Assembly: GCF_041860085.1 (NCBI RefSeq)
Contig: NZ_CP124747.1
Coordinates: 2,976,001 to 3,040,000, forward strand
DNA length: 64,000 nt
Direction: 5' to 3'
Origin: Schlesneria sp. DSM 10557
Lineage (GTDB): Bacteria > Planctomycetota > Planctomycetia > Planctomycetales > Planctomycetaceae
Under the pieces are notes generated by a model. The model was not told the origin of the DNA. It did not search any database and saw only the letters and a list, made by a program, of their open reading frames with translations. The position numbers and the translations under genes are program-made. Position 1 is the first letter of the stretch; the number at the start of each line of letters is the position of its first letter. Shown piece by piece: positions 16,415-23,755 of this stretch.

Positions 16415-18223
16415 ATGACAAACATGGATCCACAGTCGAATCCGACCAAGCCTGCACGGAAATCCAAACAGGCCAACCCCGCCACACGGTTCGCTCACGC
16501 CATCCTCGAATTGCTCGAAAGCCGCCCCCCTGAAGCCCCTGCCTGGGTGGCTGGTTCAGAATTGATTCACGAAGTCCCGGACCTGACGGCCGAGATCGTC
16601 GCCGAAGCCCTTTGCACATCCCCCGCGAAAAGCCGAGTAATCGTCATTCGCCCGCCAGCGCTCGACAGCCCCGTCATACTCAAGGAAAAGCTCGATGTCT
16701 GTGCGGCTGATCGTCGTTTCCTGCAGTGGCTGACGGAACAGTACTGCACGGCCGAAACTCCCGTCGTTTCTCTGGGTGAGCTCACGCAGGGACTGGATAA
16801 GCGGTTGAAAAAGCTCGTCGAGGCCTACTGGCCCCTCCATCGGGAACAGCTCCCGGTGGGACTGACACCGAAGCTGTTGCAATACGGCCGCAAAAAGCTA
16901 TTCGCGATTCACGACCAGCGTTTCGCATTGCCCGAAGAGGAACTCAGTCAAAAACTCGTCGAGGCCCTGCACACTCAGAAACAGTCCGGCGGCGATGGAT
17001 ACCCGGCGGGCTGGGAGACGCTGGCGTCTCTCGCCGGAAGTCTCATCGATAACCGGCTGCTGCAACAGGCCGCCTCTATCCCACCGTTTACGAACCATGC
17101 TCGAGAACTGACGGAAGGGCCGAATCCGCTTCACGCGTTCATCGGCGATGTTTCGGACATTCTGCTGACAGATGCCTTCCTCAGGCAACTTGTCCAGGCG
17201 ACCTGCACAGCCGCGCTTCCTGAAGTCAAACTTTCCGTCCTCGCAAAGCAGGTTTCCCGAGATCTGCGGCCATCGTTCGTTGATGGTTGGCTGAAACAGG
17301 CCGCTCAGCGACAGGATCTCGGCTTTGGGACTCTGCATTCCGCCGCAACCAAGAAGAAAACGGATGTCCTGATCCGCGACAAGCGGTTCCCCCCTCCCGA
17401 ACTTGCCCTGGCCGAGGAATTCGTTCGGTACGTGGCAAAACGGAAAGCAATAGGCGAGCGAGCCTATCCGGTCCCCCTGCGTCAGTTGCTGGATGCGAAC
17501 GCAAGTTACACCACGACAACGATCCGGAATAAGGCCCTGCAATCAGAACTGTTTCGATCGCAGGTGACGATTTCCCTCGCCGAAGTGGCTGATGCCGAAG
17601 TTGTCCTGCGGGGCGACGAGGAACAACTGGGCCGCTCCCCGGCCCTCCTGCTGGCAACGCTGCGGTCGCTGCGCAGTCATGATAATCATGCTGTCGCGAT
17701 CGACAAGCTGGTGAGTTACAAGTCGCTGCATCCAGCCGTCAGAACCAGCCTGAAACTTCACGTAGAAGAGGCAATCGCGAATCACTCGCTGCCGCAGGGG
17801 ATCGGCGCCCTTCGAATCTCCAAAAAATGGACGCTGTTCTTACAGGACGATGTCATTGGAGCGAAGTCTGAGACCCCCGCAGCGGTGAACCTGCCAGCGT
17901 CCCCTGCGACTCCTTCGCTGGCCCCGGACAGGGGAGGCAGTCGCTTCGCCGAAGACTTCGATGCGGCATTTGCGAGACTGGATGGAAAGCTCGGGCTACC
18001 GCACTACGCCAGCCTGGTCGATCTTCGTCCCGCCTTACCGCAGTATCCCCGAGATGTCTTCGATCGTGAACTACTTAATCTTCGCCGGGCGGGAAAGTAC
18101 TCCCTCAGTCTGGTGGAAGGGAGATTCGGCCTGACTGACGAAGAACAACAGGCATGTCTGATCGTCGACCATGTCCCCCACCTGCTCGTACAGAAAAAAT
18201 CCAACGGATCCCACACTCACTGA
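16415..18223 (+). CDS. Uncharacterised repeat protein with winged-helix-like segments, partner of the following ATPase
   Basis: A 602-residue soluble protein I cannot assign to a named family. It has a basic, Lys-rich N-terminus (KPARKSKQ). Two segments resemble each other: ~165-240 (HDQRFALPEEELSQKLVEAL, then YPAGWETLASLAG) and ~320-395 (RDKRFPPPELALAEEFV, then YPVPLRQLLD). Each looks like a helical/winged-helix unit following an [HR]D-x-RF start. The C-terminal ~90 residues (FAEDFDAAFARLDGKLG, DLRPALPQYPRDVFDREL, RRAGKYSLSLVEGRFGLT) look like another winged helix. A DNA- or protein-binding scaffold is inferred. It ends 26 bases before the ATPase gene, so the two are very likely one operon. 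Confidence 0.72.
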   Translation: MTNMDPQSNPTKPARKSKQANPATRFAHAILELLESRPPEAPAWVAGSELIHEVPDLTAEIVAEALCTSPAKSRVIVIRPPALDSPVILKEKLDVCAADRRFLQWLTEQYCTAETPVVSLGELTQGLDKRLKKLVEAYWPLHREQLPVGLTPKLLQYGRKKLFAIHDQRFALPEEELSQKLVEALHTQKQSGGDGYPAGWETLASLAGSLIDNRLLQQAASIPPFTNHARELTEGPNPLHAFIGDVSDILLTDAFLRQLVQATCTAALPEVKLSVLAKQVSRDLRPSFVDGWLKQAAQRQDLGFGTLHSAATKKKTDVLIRDKRFPPPELALAEEFVRYVAKRKAIGERAYPVPLRQLLDANASYTTTTIRNKALQSELFRSQVTISLAEVADAEVVLRGDEEQLGRSPALLLATLRSLRSHDNHAVAIDKLVSYKSLHPAVRTSLKLHVEEAIANHSLPQGIGALRISKKWTLFLQDDVIGAKSETPAAVNLPASPATPSLAPDRGGSRFAEDFDAAFARLDGKLGLPHYASLVDLRPALPQYPRDVFDRELLNLRRAGKYSLSLVEGRFGLTDEEQQACLIVDHVPHLLVQKKSNGSHTH

Positions 18224-18249
18224 TCCCTTTTTCGGAAAAGGCCAAAGTC

Positions 18250-20511
18250 ATGTCACTGTCGGAACCGACTCGGGAGATGTTTGCCGAGCATCTGCGGTAT
18301 TCAAATCCGTTTGACGAGAACCGCGTCACGCAGACTGATTCCCTCAGCAACGACGTTCCACAAATCCATGCGGATGCCTTCTCACAACTGACACTGCGCG
18401 CCGAGAAGACGGCTCAGAGTGATGAGATGGGCTGTGGTGTCGTCGTAACGGGCCCTCCCGGGGTGGGGAAAAGTCACCTGCTGGCACGCTTTGGAGACTG
18501 GGCACGACGCGAAAAATACCCGTTTGTCTACCTGCTGAATCTTCAGTCCGGTCCCCAGGACATTCTGCGCACGATCCTCAGAACATCGATCAGCATTCTC
18601 ACCAAAGGCCTGGCCAAGGCCCCTGCACAAACTCGATTGTATCGGCTGGTGAGCGTCGCCCTGAATCAGGCTCTGGCCGCGAAAGGGATCACTCAGTCGG
18701 TCGAACTACCGACAGCCAGGCAGGCCTATCTGTCGCTGCTCAGCCATCTGGATGCCGACCCCGCCATCTATCGCGTCCTTTGGATTTTCTTCGACGATGT
18801 AATCCATCAGGCCAACGGACATCCCTCGAATGGACGAGCAGAACTGGCGAAACGCTGGCTTTCGGGGGGCTATCTTGACCCCGTCGAGGCCAGCCAACTG
18901 GAACTGACCGTTTCCAGCGTTTCAGAAGAAGGCTGCTCTCTCAACCTTGAGCAGATGAAGCAGGTGCTGAAAGTCTTGTGTCAGTTCGCCGGATTTCGAC
19001 GTCGGTCATTTATCCTCTGCTTTGACCAGGTCGACACACTCAGCGAAGAACAGGTCCAAAGCTGGTCTGCCACCACGCACGCTCTCCTTGATACGTGTCC
19101 CCGCCTGCTGGTGGTCACCAGCGGCGTTGACGATACGTTTATCCGCTGGACCCGTCATCAACTGATGCCTCAGTCCAGCTGGGACCGTATTCGCCAGTTC
19201 ACGATCAGTCTGTCGGGTATCGACGCCAACGCAGCGAGATCCATGGTCAAAGACCGTCTGGATGGCGCTCTTCGGCCATTCGACACTCTCCCCGAGATCT
19301 CAGAACTCCGTTCGCGAGATCCGCTGTTTCCCCTCGGTGAAGCATGGGCTACGCTTCACTTGACCGACGAATCAGGTCTCAGCAAGATCGACCTGCGTCC
19401 CCGACAGATCATTAATCAGGCCGGCACCGCCTGGGATCACGAGGCCGTTGCGGCGCAGACAAGGGGCGTTGCAGACTGGCTTCACTTATGGTCCCGACCC
19501 GAACAAACGAATGAAACCGCGCCCCCGGTCAGCGACGGGGATCTGTCTGATTTGTCGGGGCTGATCGACCAACGGATTGCGGCAAAAATTGAAGAGCATC
19601 GTCACTCGCGTCTATTGCGGCCGGAAGAACTTCCGGTCGATGCGGGCAACGTGCTGGGACTGCTCAAATCGATCCTGGCGGCCTGTGAAACGCTGGATCC
19701 AGCCACACGGCTGAAGTTCTATCCCCATTTCGGAGGCTTGATTCCCGATGCCGTGAAAAACCGATCGAAGCCCGCATTCCACCTGATGGCGCAAACGTCA
19801 TTCGATTCCTCCGATGCCCCACCGACGACAATCGGAGTGGCGATTGCCGAAGCTTCCAGCGGGCTTGCGGCCACGAATCAACTCAAGCGGATTCTCGCCG
19901 CACTGGAAGGGCCCAATTCTCCTGATCGCGCGATTCTCATTGTGGACGGTCGGGAACCATTGCAGCTGGCTGAGGCAGGACGATCTCAACTGAATCAACT
20001 GCAACAGAACGAGCATCGCTTCACTCTGCAGACACTCGACTTTGCTCAGTATGCCATTCTCGATGCTTGCGAGGCGGTCGTCGGACTGGCGCGGGCGGGC
20101 GATCTGGAGGTCGTTCTCCCAACAGGAGAAAGCCGACTGGTCACGGAAGCGGAAGTCTATGATTCCCACCACCGCCATCAGCGGTATCTTTCGCTTCCCG
20201 TCATCTGCCAATTGCTCGGGACCTGTCTGGACAAGCCGGGGGTGCCAGCATCACCGATGAATCTGCAGCAGCTGGAACAAGCCGTGTGCAGACAATTGGA
20301 AATGTCTCCCGGCCTCACAACGATCCAGCTCGGAAAGTGGTGGATCGACCAATTCGAACCGGATGCAGATGAGCAACGGCAGGAACTGATCCATGAAGGA
20401 TTCAAGGAAGTTGTGCTGAAGCTTCACGACGAAGACAAACTGCACGCGACGGCGATCAATGACTACTACCAGATCTACCCGACATTCAGGCGGGCGGACC
20501 CGACAACCTGA
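18250..20511 (+). CDS. Large P-loop (AAA+/STAND-like) ATPase of unknown function
   Basis: About 753 residues. The N-terminal ATPase has Walker A VVTGPPGVGKSH at ~65-75, Walker B SFILCFDQVD at ~253-262 and a sensor-like LLVVTSGVDD, the layout of Orc/Cdc6- or STAND-type ATPases. The rest is unrecognised; a stretch at ~525-570 (TTIGVAIAEASSGL ... AILIVDGRE) alternates strands and helices and could be a nuclease-like or Rossmann-like fold, but no catalytic set is convincing. The C-terminus (~650-753) looks helical/winged-helix. The ATG at 18250 has GGAAAAGG upstream; the frame is open from 18154 but that overlaps the previous gene. No membrane segments. Defence, chromosome-handling and signalling roles are all possible. 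Confidence 0.75.
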   Translation: MSLSEPTREMFAEHLRYSNPFDENRVTQTDSLSNDVPQIHADAFSQLTLRAEKTAQSDEMGCGVVVTGPPGVGKSHLLARFGDWARREKYPFVYLLNLQSGPQDILRTILRTSISILTKGLAKAPAQTRLYRLVSVALNQALAAKGITQSVELPTARQAYLSLLSHLDADPAIYRVLWIFFDDVIHQANGHPSNGRAELAKRWLSGGYLDPVEASQLELTVSSVSEEGCSLNLEQMKQVLKVLCQFAGFRRRSFILCFDQVDTLSEEQVQSWSATTHALLDTCPRLLVVTSGVDDTFIRWTRHQLMPQSSWDRIRQFTISLSGIDANAARSMVKDRLDGALRPFDTLPEISELRSRDPLFPLGEAWATLHLTDESGLSKIDLRPRQIINQAGTAWDHEAVAAQTRGVADWLHLWSRPEQTNETAPPVSDGDLSDLSGLIDQRIAAKIEEHRHSRLLRPEELPVDAGNVLGLLKSILAACETLDPATRLKFYPHFGGLIPDAVKNRSKPAFHLMAQTSFDSSDAPPTTIGVAIAEASSGLAATNQLKRILAALEGPNSPDRAILIVDGREPLQLAEAGRSQLNQLQQNEHRFTLQTLDFAQYAILDACEAVVGLARAGDLEVVLPTGESRLVTEAEVYDSHHRHQRYLSLPVICQLLGTCLDKPGVPASPMNLQQLEQAVCRQLEMSPGLTTIQLGKWWIDQFEPDADEQRQELIHEGFKEVVLKLHDEDKLHATAINDYYQIYPTFRRADPTT

Positions 20512-20709
20512 TTCCTCAGGAACGTGCAGCGTGGCGTGCCGGTCCACCCCGGTTTCCGCATTGATGCGGTCACCGGGACGAGCACGTCACCAGAAGTTTT
20601 TCCAGAATCACGCTCGACGAACTCATTTTCGCATTCGCAACGACGTCGCTTTTACAGGTCATGCGAACGGGGTCACCCCATTCAGAGCGTGACGAGGTTT
20701 CCTGTGGCT

Positions 20710-22335
20710 TCAATCTTCCTGGCTGAGGGTTTGGAACTCTTCCAGTTTTGCTTCCCAGAGCTTCTGAAGTTCTGAAAGCTTCTCGGGAAACTGCATTGCC
20801 AGATTCCGGGTTTCGCTTCGGTCCGCTTTCAGGTCAAACAGTTCCCAGGCTCCCTCCACGCCCCAGGAGACGATTTTCCAGTCACCTACGCGGACGGCCC
20901 GATTTCCCTCATGGAACCACCACAGATACTCGTGTGGAACGGTCACATCCTGTGCGAATGCCGGAATGAGACTTGTCCCTGGCGGTGCTGGAACAGGCTT
21001 CTCGTTCCACGTTTCCGGCCGCTTTGCTCCCGTCACTTCGAGCACGGTCGGAACGAGATCCACGAGGTGCGCCGGAGTGTGGCGAAGAGTCCCCTTTTCG
21101 GTGATTCCCTCAGGCCAGTGAACAATTAACGGGCTTGAGATCCCCCCTTCGTGCACCCAGGATTTGTGCATGCGGAACGGAGAATTGGACATTGTGGACC
21201 AGCCGGGTCCCAGTCCCAGATACGACCGACCGGATCCCAGTGGAGCTTTCGGATCGTGGCCGTCGCCGCGAATGATCTGCTCTGCGCTCGCTCCGTTGTC
21301 GGAGACGAACATGATCAGTGTATTGTCGAGAACCTTCATCTCCCTCAGTTGATCGATGACGCGGCCAATCTCGCGGTCCATTCGATCAACCATCGCCGCA
21401 TGGATGGCCATCTTTTCGGCCTGGAACAGACGCTGCTCTTCCGTCAAATCGTTCCAGGCCACAGCGCGACCAATTTCGCCGGGGCCCACTTTCTCATGAA
21501 GGACTGCTTCGGTCGGATTCCAGCGAGGTGCCGAATTTTCCAGCCGGGGAGCCAGATCGCAGTTGATCAGCCCCAGCTCTCGCTGGCGGGCAAACCGTTC
21601 CGATCGCAAAACGTCCCAACCGGCCAGATACCGATTGCGATACCGGGCGATGTCCTCGGGCAGTGCATGCAGCGGAAAGTGAGGCGCCGTGAAGCACAAA
21701 TACTGAAAGAACGGTTGATCGCTGAACTGCCGGGCGTGTTCCTTCAGGACCTTGATCGAATGGTCGGCGATGGCGTTGGTCAGGTAGAACCCGGAATCGC
21801 GGGGGACGGCGGGCAGACGTTGATCATCCTCCGTGTGATTCTGCGGATAGAAATATCGGTCATGGTCTTCGATCGTGTAGGCATGGTCGAAGCCATTCTT
21901 CATCGGCGAGCCATCGATGTGCCATTTGCCCGAATGGTAGCTTCGATAGCCCTGCTCCCTCAGCATGGTCGGAAGAAGTTGCGCCCAACCGGGCCGAATC
22001 CCGCGGCCTCCGGCACTGGGGACCTTCGGCATCGAATCGCGACGTACCTGTTGCGCGTAATAGCCGGTAAGAATCGCCGCCCGCGAAGACCAGCATCGCC
22101 CCGTGCTGTAACACTGCGAAAACTTGAGCCCATTCGCTGCGAGCCGATCAAGCTGCGGGGTCTCGATCTCACCTCCATAGCATCCCAGATCCGAGTAACC
22201 CAGATCATCCGCCACGATGATGAGCACGTTGGGCCGTTTGCCTTCGGCGGCAGACACACTGCCTGCTGCCAGACACAAAACCGCAACCAGAAGCCCCAGC
22301 CAGCGTTGGATCACCTCTCTTCGAGGGACCCCCAT
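20710..22335 (-). CDS. Secreted arylsulfatase-type sulfatase
   Basis: A 541-residue sulfatase of the alkaline-phosphatase superfamily. The start at ATG 22335 exposes a signal peptide (VIQRWLGLLVAVLCLAAGSVSA) directly before KRPNVLIIVADDLGYSDLGC, the first calcium-binding motif (D43, D44). The formylglycine motif reads C81-W-S-S-R85, where the usual CxPxR has Pro; the nucleophile Cys and Arg are kept. Further landmarks are SGKWH, PFFQYLCFTAPHFPLH and the metal-binding MFVSDNGAS. It probably desulfates extracellular or periplasmic sulfated glycans or esters. The frame is open to 22536 but that extension has no signal character. No anaerobic maturase or formylglycine-generating gene is adjacent. 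Confidence 0.93.
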   Translation of the reverse strand: MGVPRREVIQRWLGLLVAVLCLAAGSVSAAEGKRPNVLIIVADDLGYSDLGCYGGEIETPQLDRLAANGLKFSQCYSTGRCWSSRAAILTGYYAQQVRRDSMPKVPSAGGRGIRPGWAQLLPTMLREQGYRSYHSGKWHIDGSPMKNGFDHAYTIEDHDRYFYPQNHTEDDQRLPAVPRDSGFYLTNAIADHSIKVLKEHARQFSDQPFFQYLCFTAPHFPLHALPEDIARYRNRYLAGWDVLRSERFARQRELGLINCDLAPRLENSAPRWNPTEAVLHEKVGPGEIGRAVAWNDLTEEQRLFQAEKMAIHAAMVDRMDREIGRVIDQLREMKVLDNTLIMFVSDNGASAEQIIRGDGHDPKAPLGSGRSYLGLGPGWSTMSNSPFRMHKSWVHEGGISSPLIVHWPEGITEKGTLRHTPAHLVDLVPTVLEVTGAKRPETWNEKPVPAPPGTSLIPAFAQDVTVPHEYLWWFHEGNRAVRVGDWKIVSWGVEGAWELFDLKADRSETRNLAMQFPEKLSELQKLWEAKLEEFQTLSQED

Positions 22336-22683
22336 GTCCGAGAGATGCGGTGCAGACCGTAATGAGACTCTCACTGATGACTCCTCAGTTGGGGATTTCC
22401 AACTTGCTGCTTTCAATCGATTGACGTGCTTCCCGGTGCGATGAATCGCCATTGTGCACAAACGCCGAACTGATCGACGCCGCTCACAAAGACGAGCGCT
22501 GCGCCGCGACGGGTGGCCATCGCGACAGGTGACCATATCGCATGGCCCGCGTGAAACTCAACCAGCACCCACCGGGTTATGAGACTTTGAAGGTTGGCTG
22601 CTCGATGGAGTCTCGTCAGACCGGACACTGTTCCTCTGGCAAGACGAGCACAATTCCCCACCTGCGCCGGATCCGTTGCCGAA
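22336..22683. other. Intergenic region without recognised gene
   Basis: 348 bases between the leftward ECF sigma gene and the leftward sulfatase gene. It contains upstream sequence of the sulfatase. No promoter or structure was confidently recognised. Confidence 0.45.
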
Positions 22684-23454
22684 TCACTTCGAGTGGGGGG
22701 AACTGAGAACGACAAACAAATAGCGAAGTTCATCCTCGATATCGGCTTTCGTCGCGACAGTCTGGGCGATCTCATCCCGCAGCAGAGCCCGATAACGTTT
22801 ACGCAGTCGATGTGCGGCAACACGCGCGGCCGCTTCTGTCGTGTTGAGTTCCGCAGCCACGTCCGCGTAACGGATCGAGTCCTGATCGACTGTCAGAAAC
22901 GGCTTCAGAGTTTCGAACAGCGCCTGTTTCTGTGCCCCCCGGTACTCATCCCGCAGACGATCAAGAACTCGCTCAAGCAAGGCCAGCGCCCATTGCCGCT
23001 CGAACAACCGCTCAGGAGTGATCTCGTGCGATGGCTCCGTCAAAAAACGGGACTCGCCCGATTCCCAATCGAACGGCAGGAGATCGAGCGACACGCCTCG
23101 TCGGCCACCCCCTCGTTTCACAGCATTTTGTTGGTCCCAGTGGTTGCAGAGAAAGTGTTCGACCGCTGCCAGCAGGAACGCCCGGAATCGCCCTTTGGCA
23201 GGGTCAATGTTCTTGAGAAAGTCCTGTTCGAGCAGTTTCGCGAAGAATTCCTGAGTCAGGTCCTGAGCCTCATGCCTGTCCCGGCAACGCCGACGCAGCA
23301 GCGCATACAACGGATACCAGTAAGCCCGGCACAGATCTGCCAGCGCCGTTCGCGCGTCTGCCGTCGGGCGATCCTTGGCAGACAAGACCAGACTCCACCG
23401 CGTGGTCGCAAACCGCGCCGACTGTCCCATTGCAAACGAAGAATGACGAGACAT
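22684..23454 (-). CDS. ECF-type RNA polymerase sigma factor
   Basis: A 256-residue sigma-70 family protein of the extracytoplasmic-function class. The region-2 core runs through YWYPLYALLRRRCRDRHEAQDLTQEFFAKLL (the DLTQEFF form) and FRAFLLAAVEHFL; region 4 is in SIRYADVAAELNTTEAAARVAAHRLRKRYRALLRDEIA, a helix-turn-helix that reads -35 elements. The start is the ATG at 23454 with GGA upstream. It is divergent from a Ser/Thr kinase gene across 301 bases, a pairing common in planctomycetes, where the kinase is thought to activate the sigma factor in place of an anti-sigma factor. Confidence 0.93.
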   Translation of the reverse strand: MSRHSSFAMGQSARFATTRWSLVLSAKDRPTADARTALADLCRAYWYPLYALLRRRCRDRHEAQDLTQEFFAKLLEQDFLKNIDPAKGRFRAFLLAAVEHFLCNHWDQQNAVKRGGGRRGVSLDLLPFDWESGESRFLTEPSHEITPERLFERQWALALLERVLDRLRDEYRGAQKQALFETLKPFLTVDQDSIRYADVAAELNTTEAAARVAAHRLRKRYRALLRDEIAQTVATKADIEDELRYLFVVLSSPHSK

Positions 23455-23755
23455 GGTGTTTCCACTGCTTCGGTCGATCGATCATGAGCATAACATACCC
23501 ACGCGAATGAGACATTCGAATGATATTTTGCCAGGGATCACTGCAAGATCACGATTAAAGACGCAAACTCTGGTGTGCGCGATCGCGGAACGCAACTCCG
23601 CCATCGCGGGATGATCGGTGGAAGAAAGTCACCGCGATGGAAGAATACCTCCCGAATTCGACACCGATGGCAGGATTCTTTGTAACGTTTTGTTGAAGAT
23701 CCTTCTTAATACAGAAGAGACTCATTTCTTCTGTATCTCACCCACAGGTCTTGCC
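23455..23755. other. Divergent promoter region of the sigma factor and kinase genes
   Basis: 301 bases shared by two divergent regulatory genes. The right part contains the palindrome at 23709-23736. The open frame of the kinase extends through part of it (from 23618), but the residues there lack similarity to kinases. Confidence 0.5.
23709..23736. promoter_or_regulatory. 9-bp palindrome upstream of the Ser/Thr kinase start
   Basis: ATACAGAAG (23709-23717) and CTTCTGTAT (23728-23736) are perfect inverted repeats separated by 10 bases, ending 19 bases before the ATG at 23756. The AT-rich symmetry suits a dimeric repressor or an mRNA leader hairpin near the ribosome site. Function is inferred. 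Confidence 0.5.

Noticed and set aside
16002-16619. 205-codon leftward open frame running into the uncharacterised operon
   Set aside because: It overlaps the start of a better-supported rightward gene and its composition is shadow-like.
21151-22362. Long open frame (403 codons) opposite the sulfatase gene
   Set aside because: It reads antisense to a well-supported sulfatase, has skewed composition rich in Arg and Gln and no motif. High-GC antisense frames like this are common in this window.
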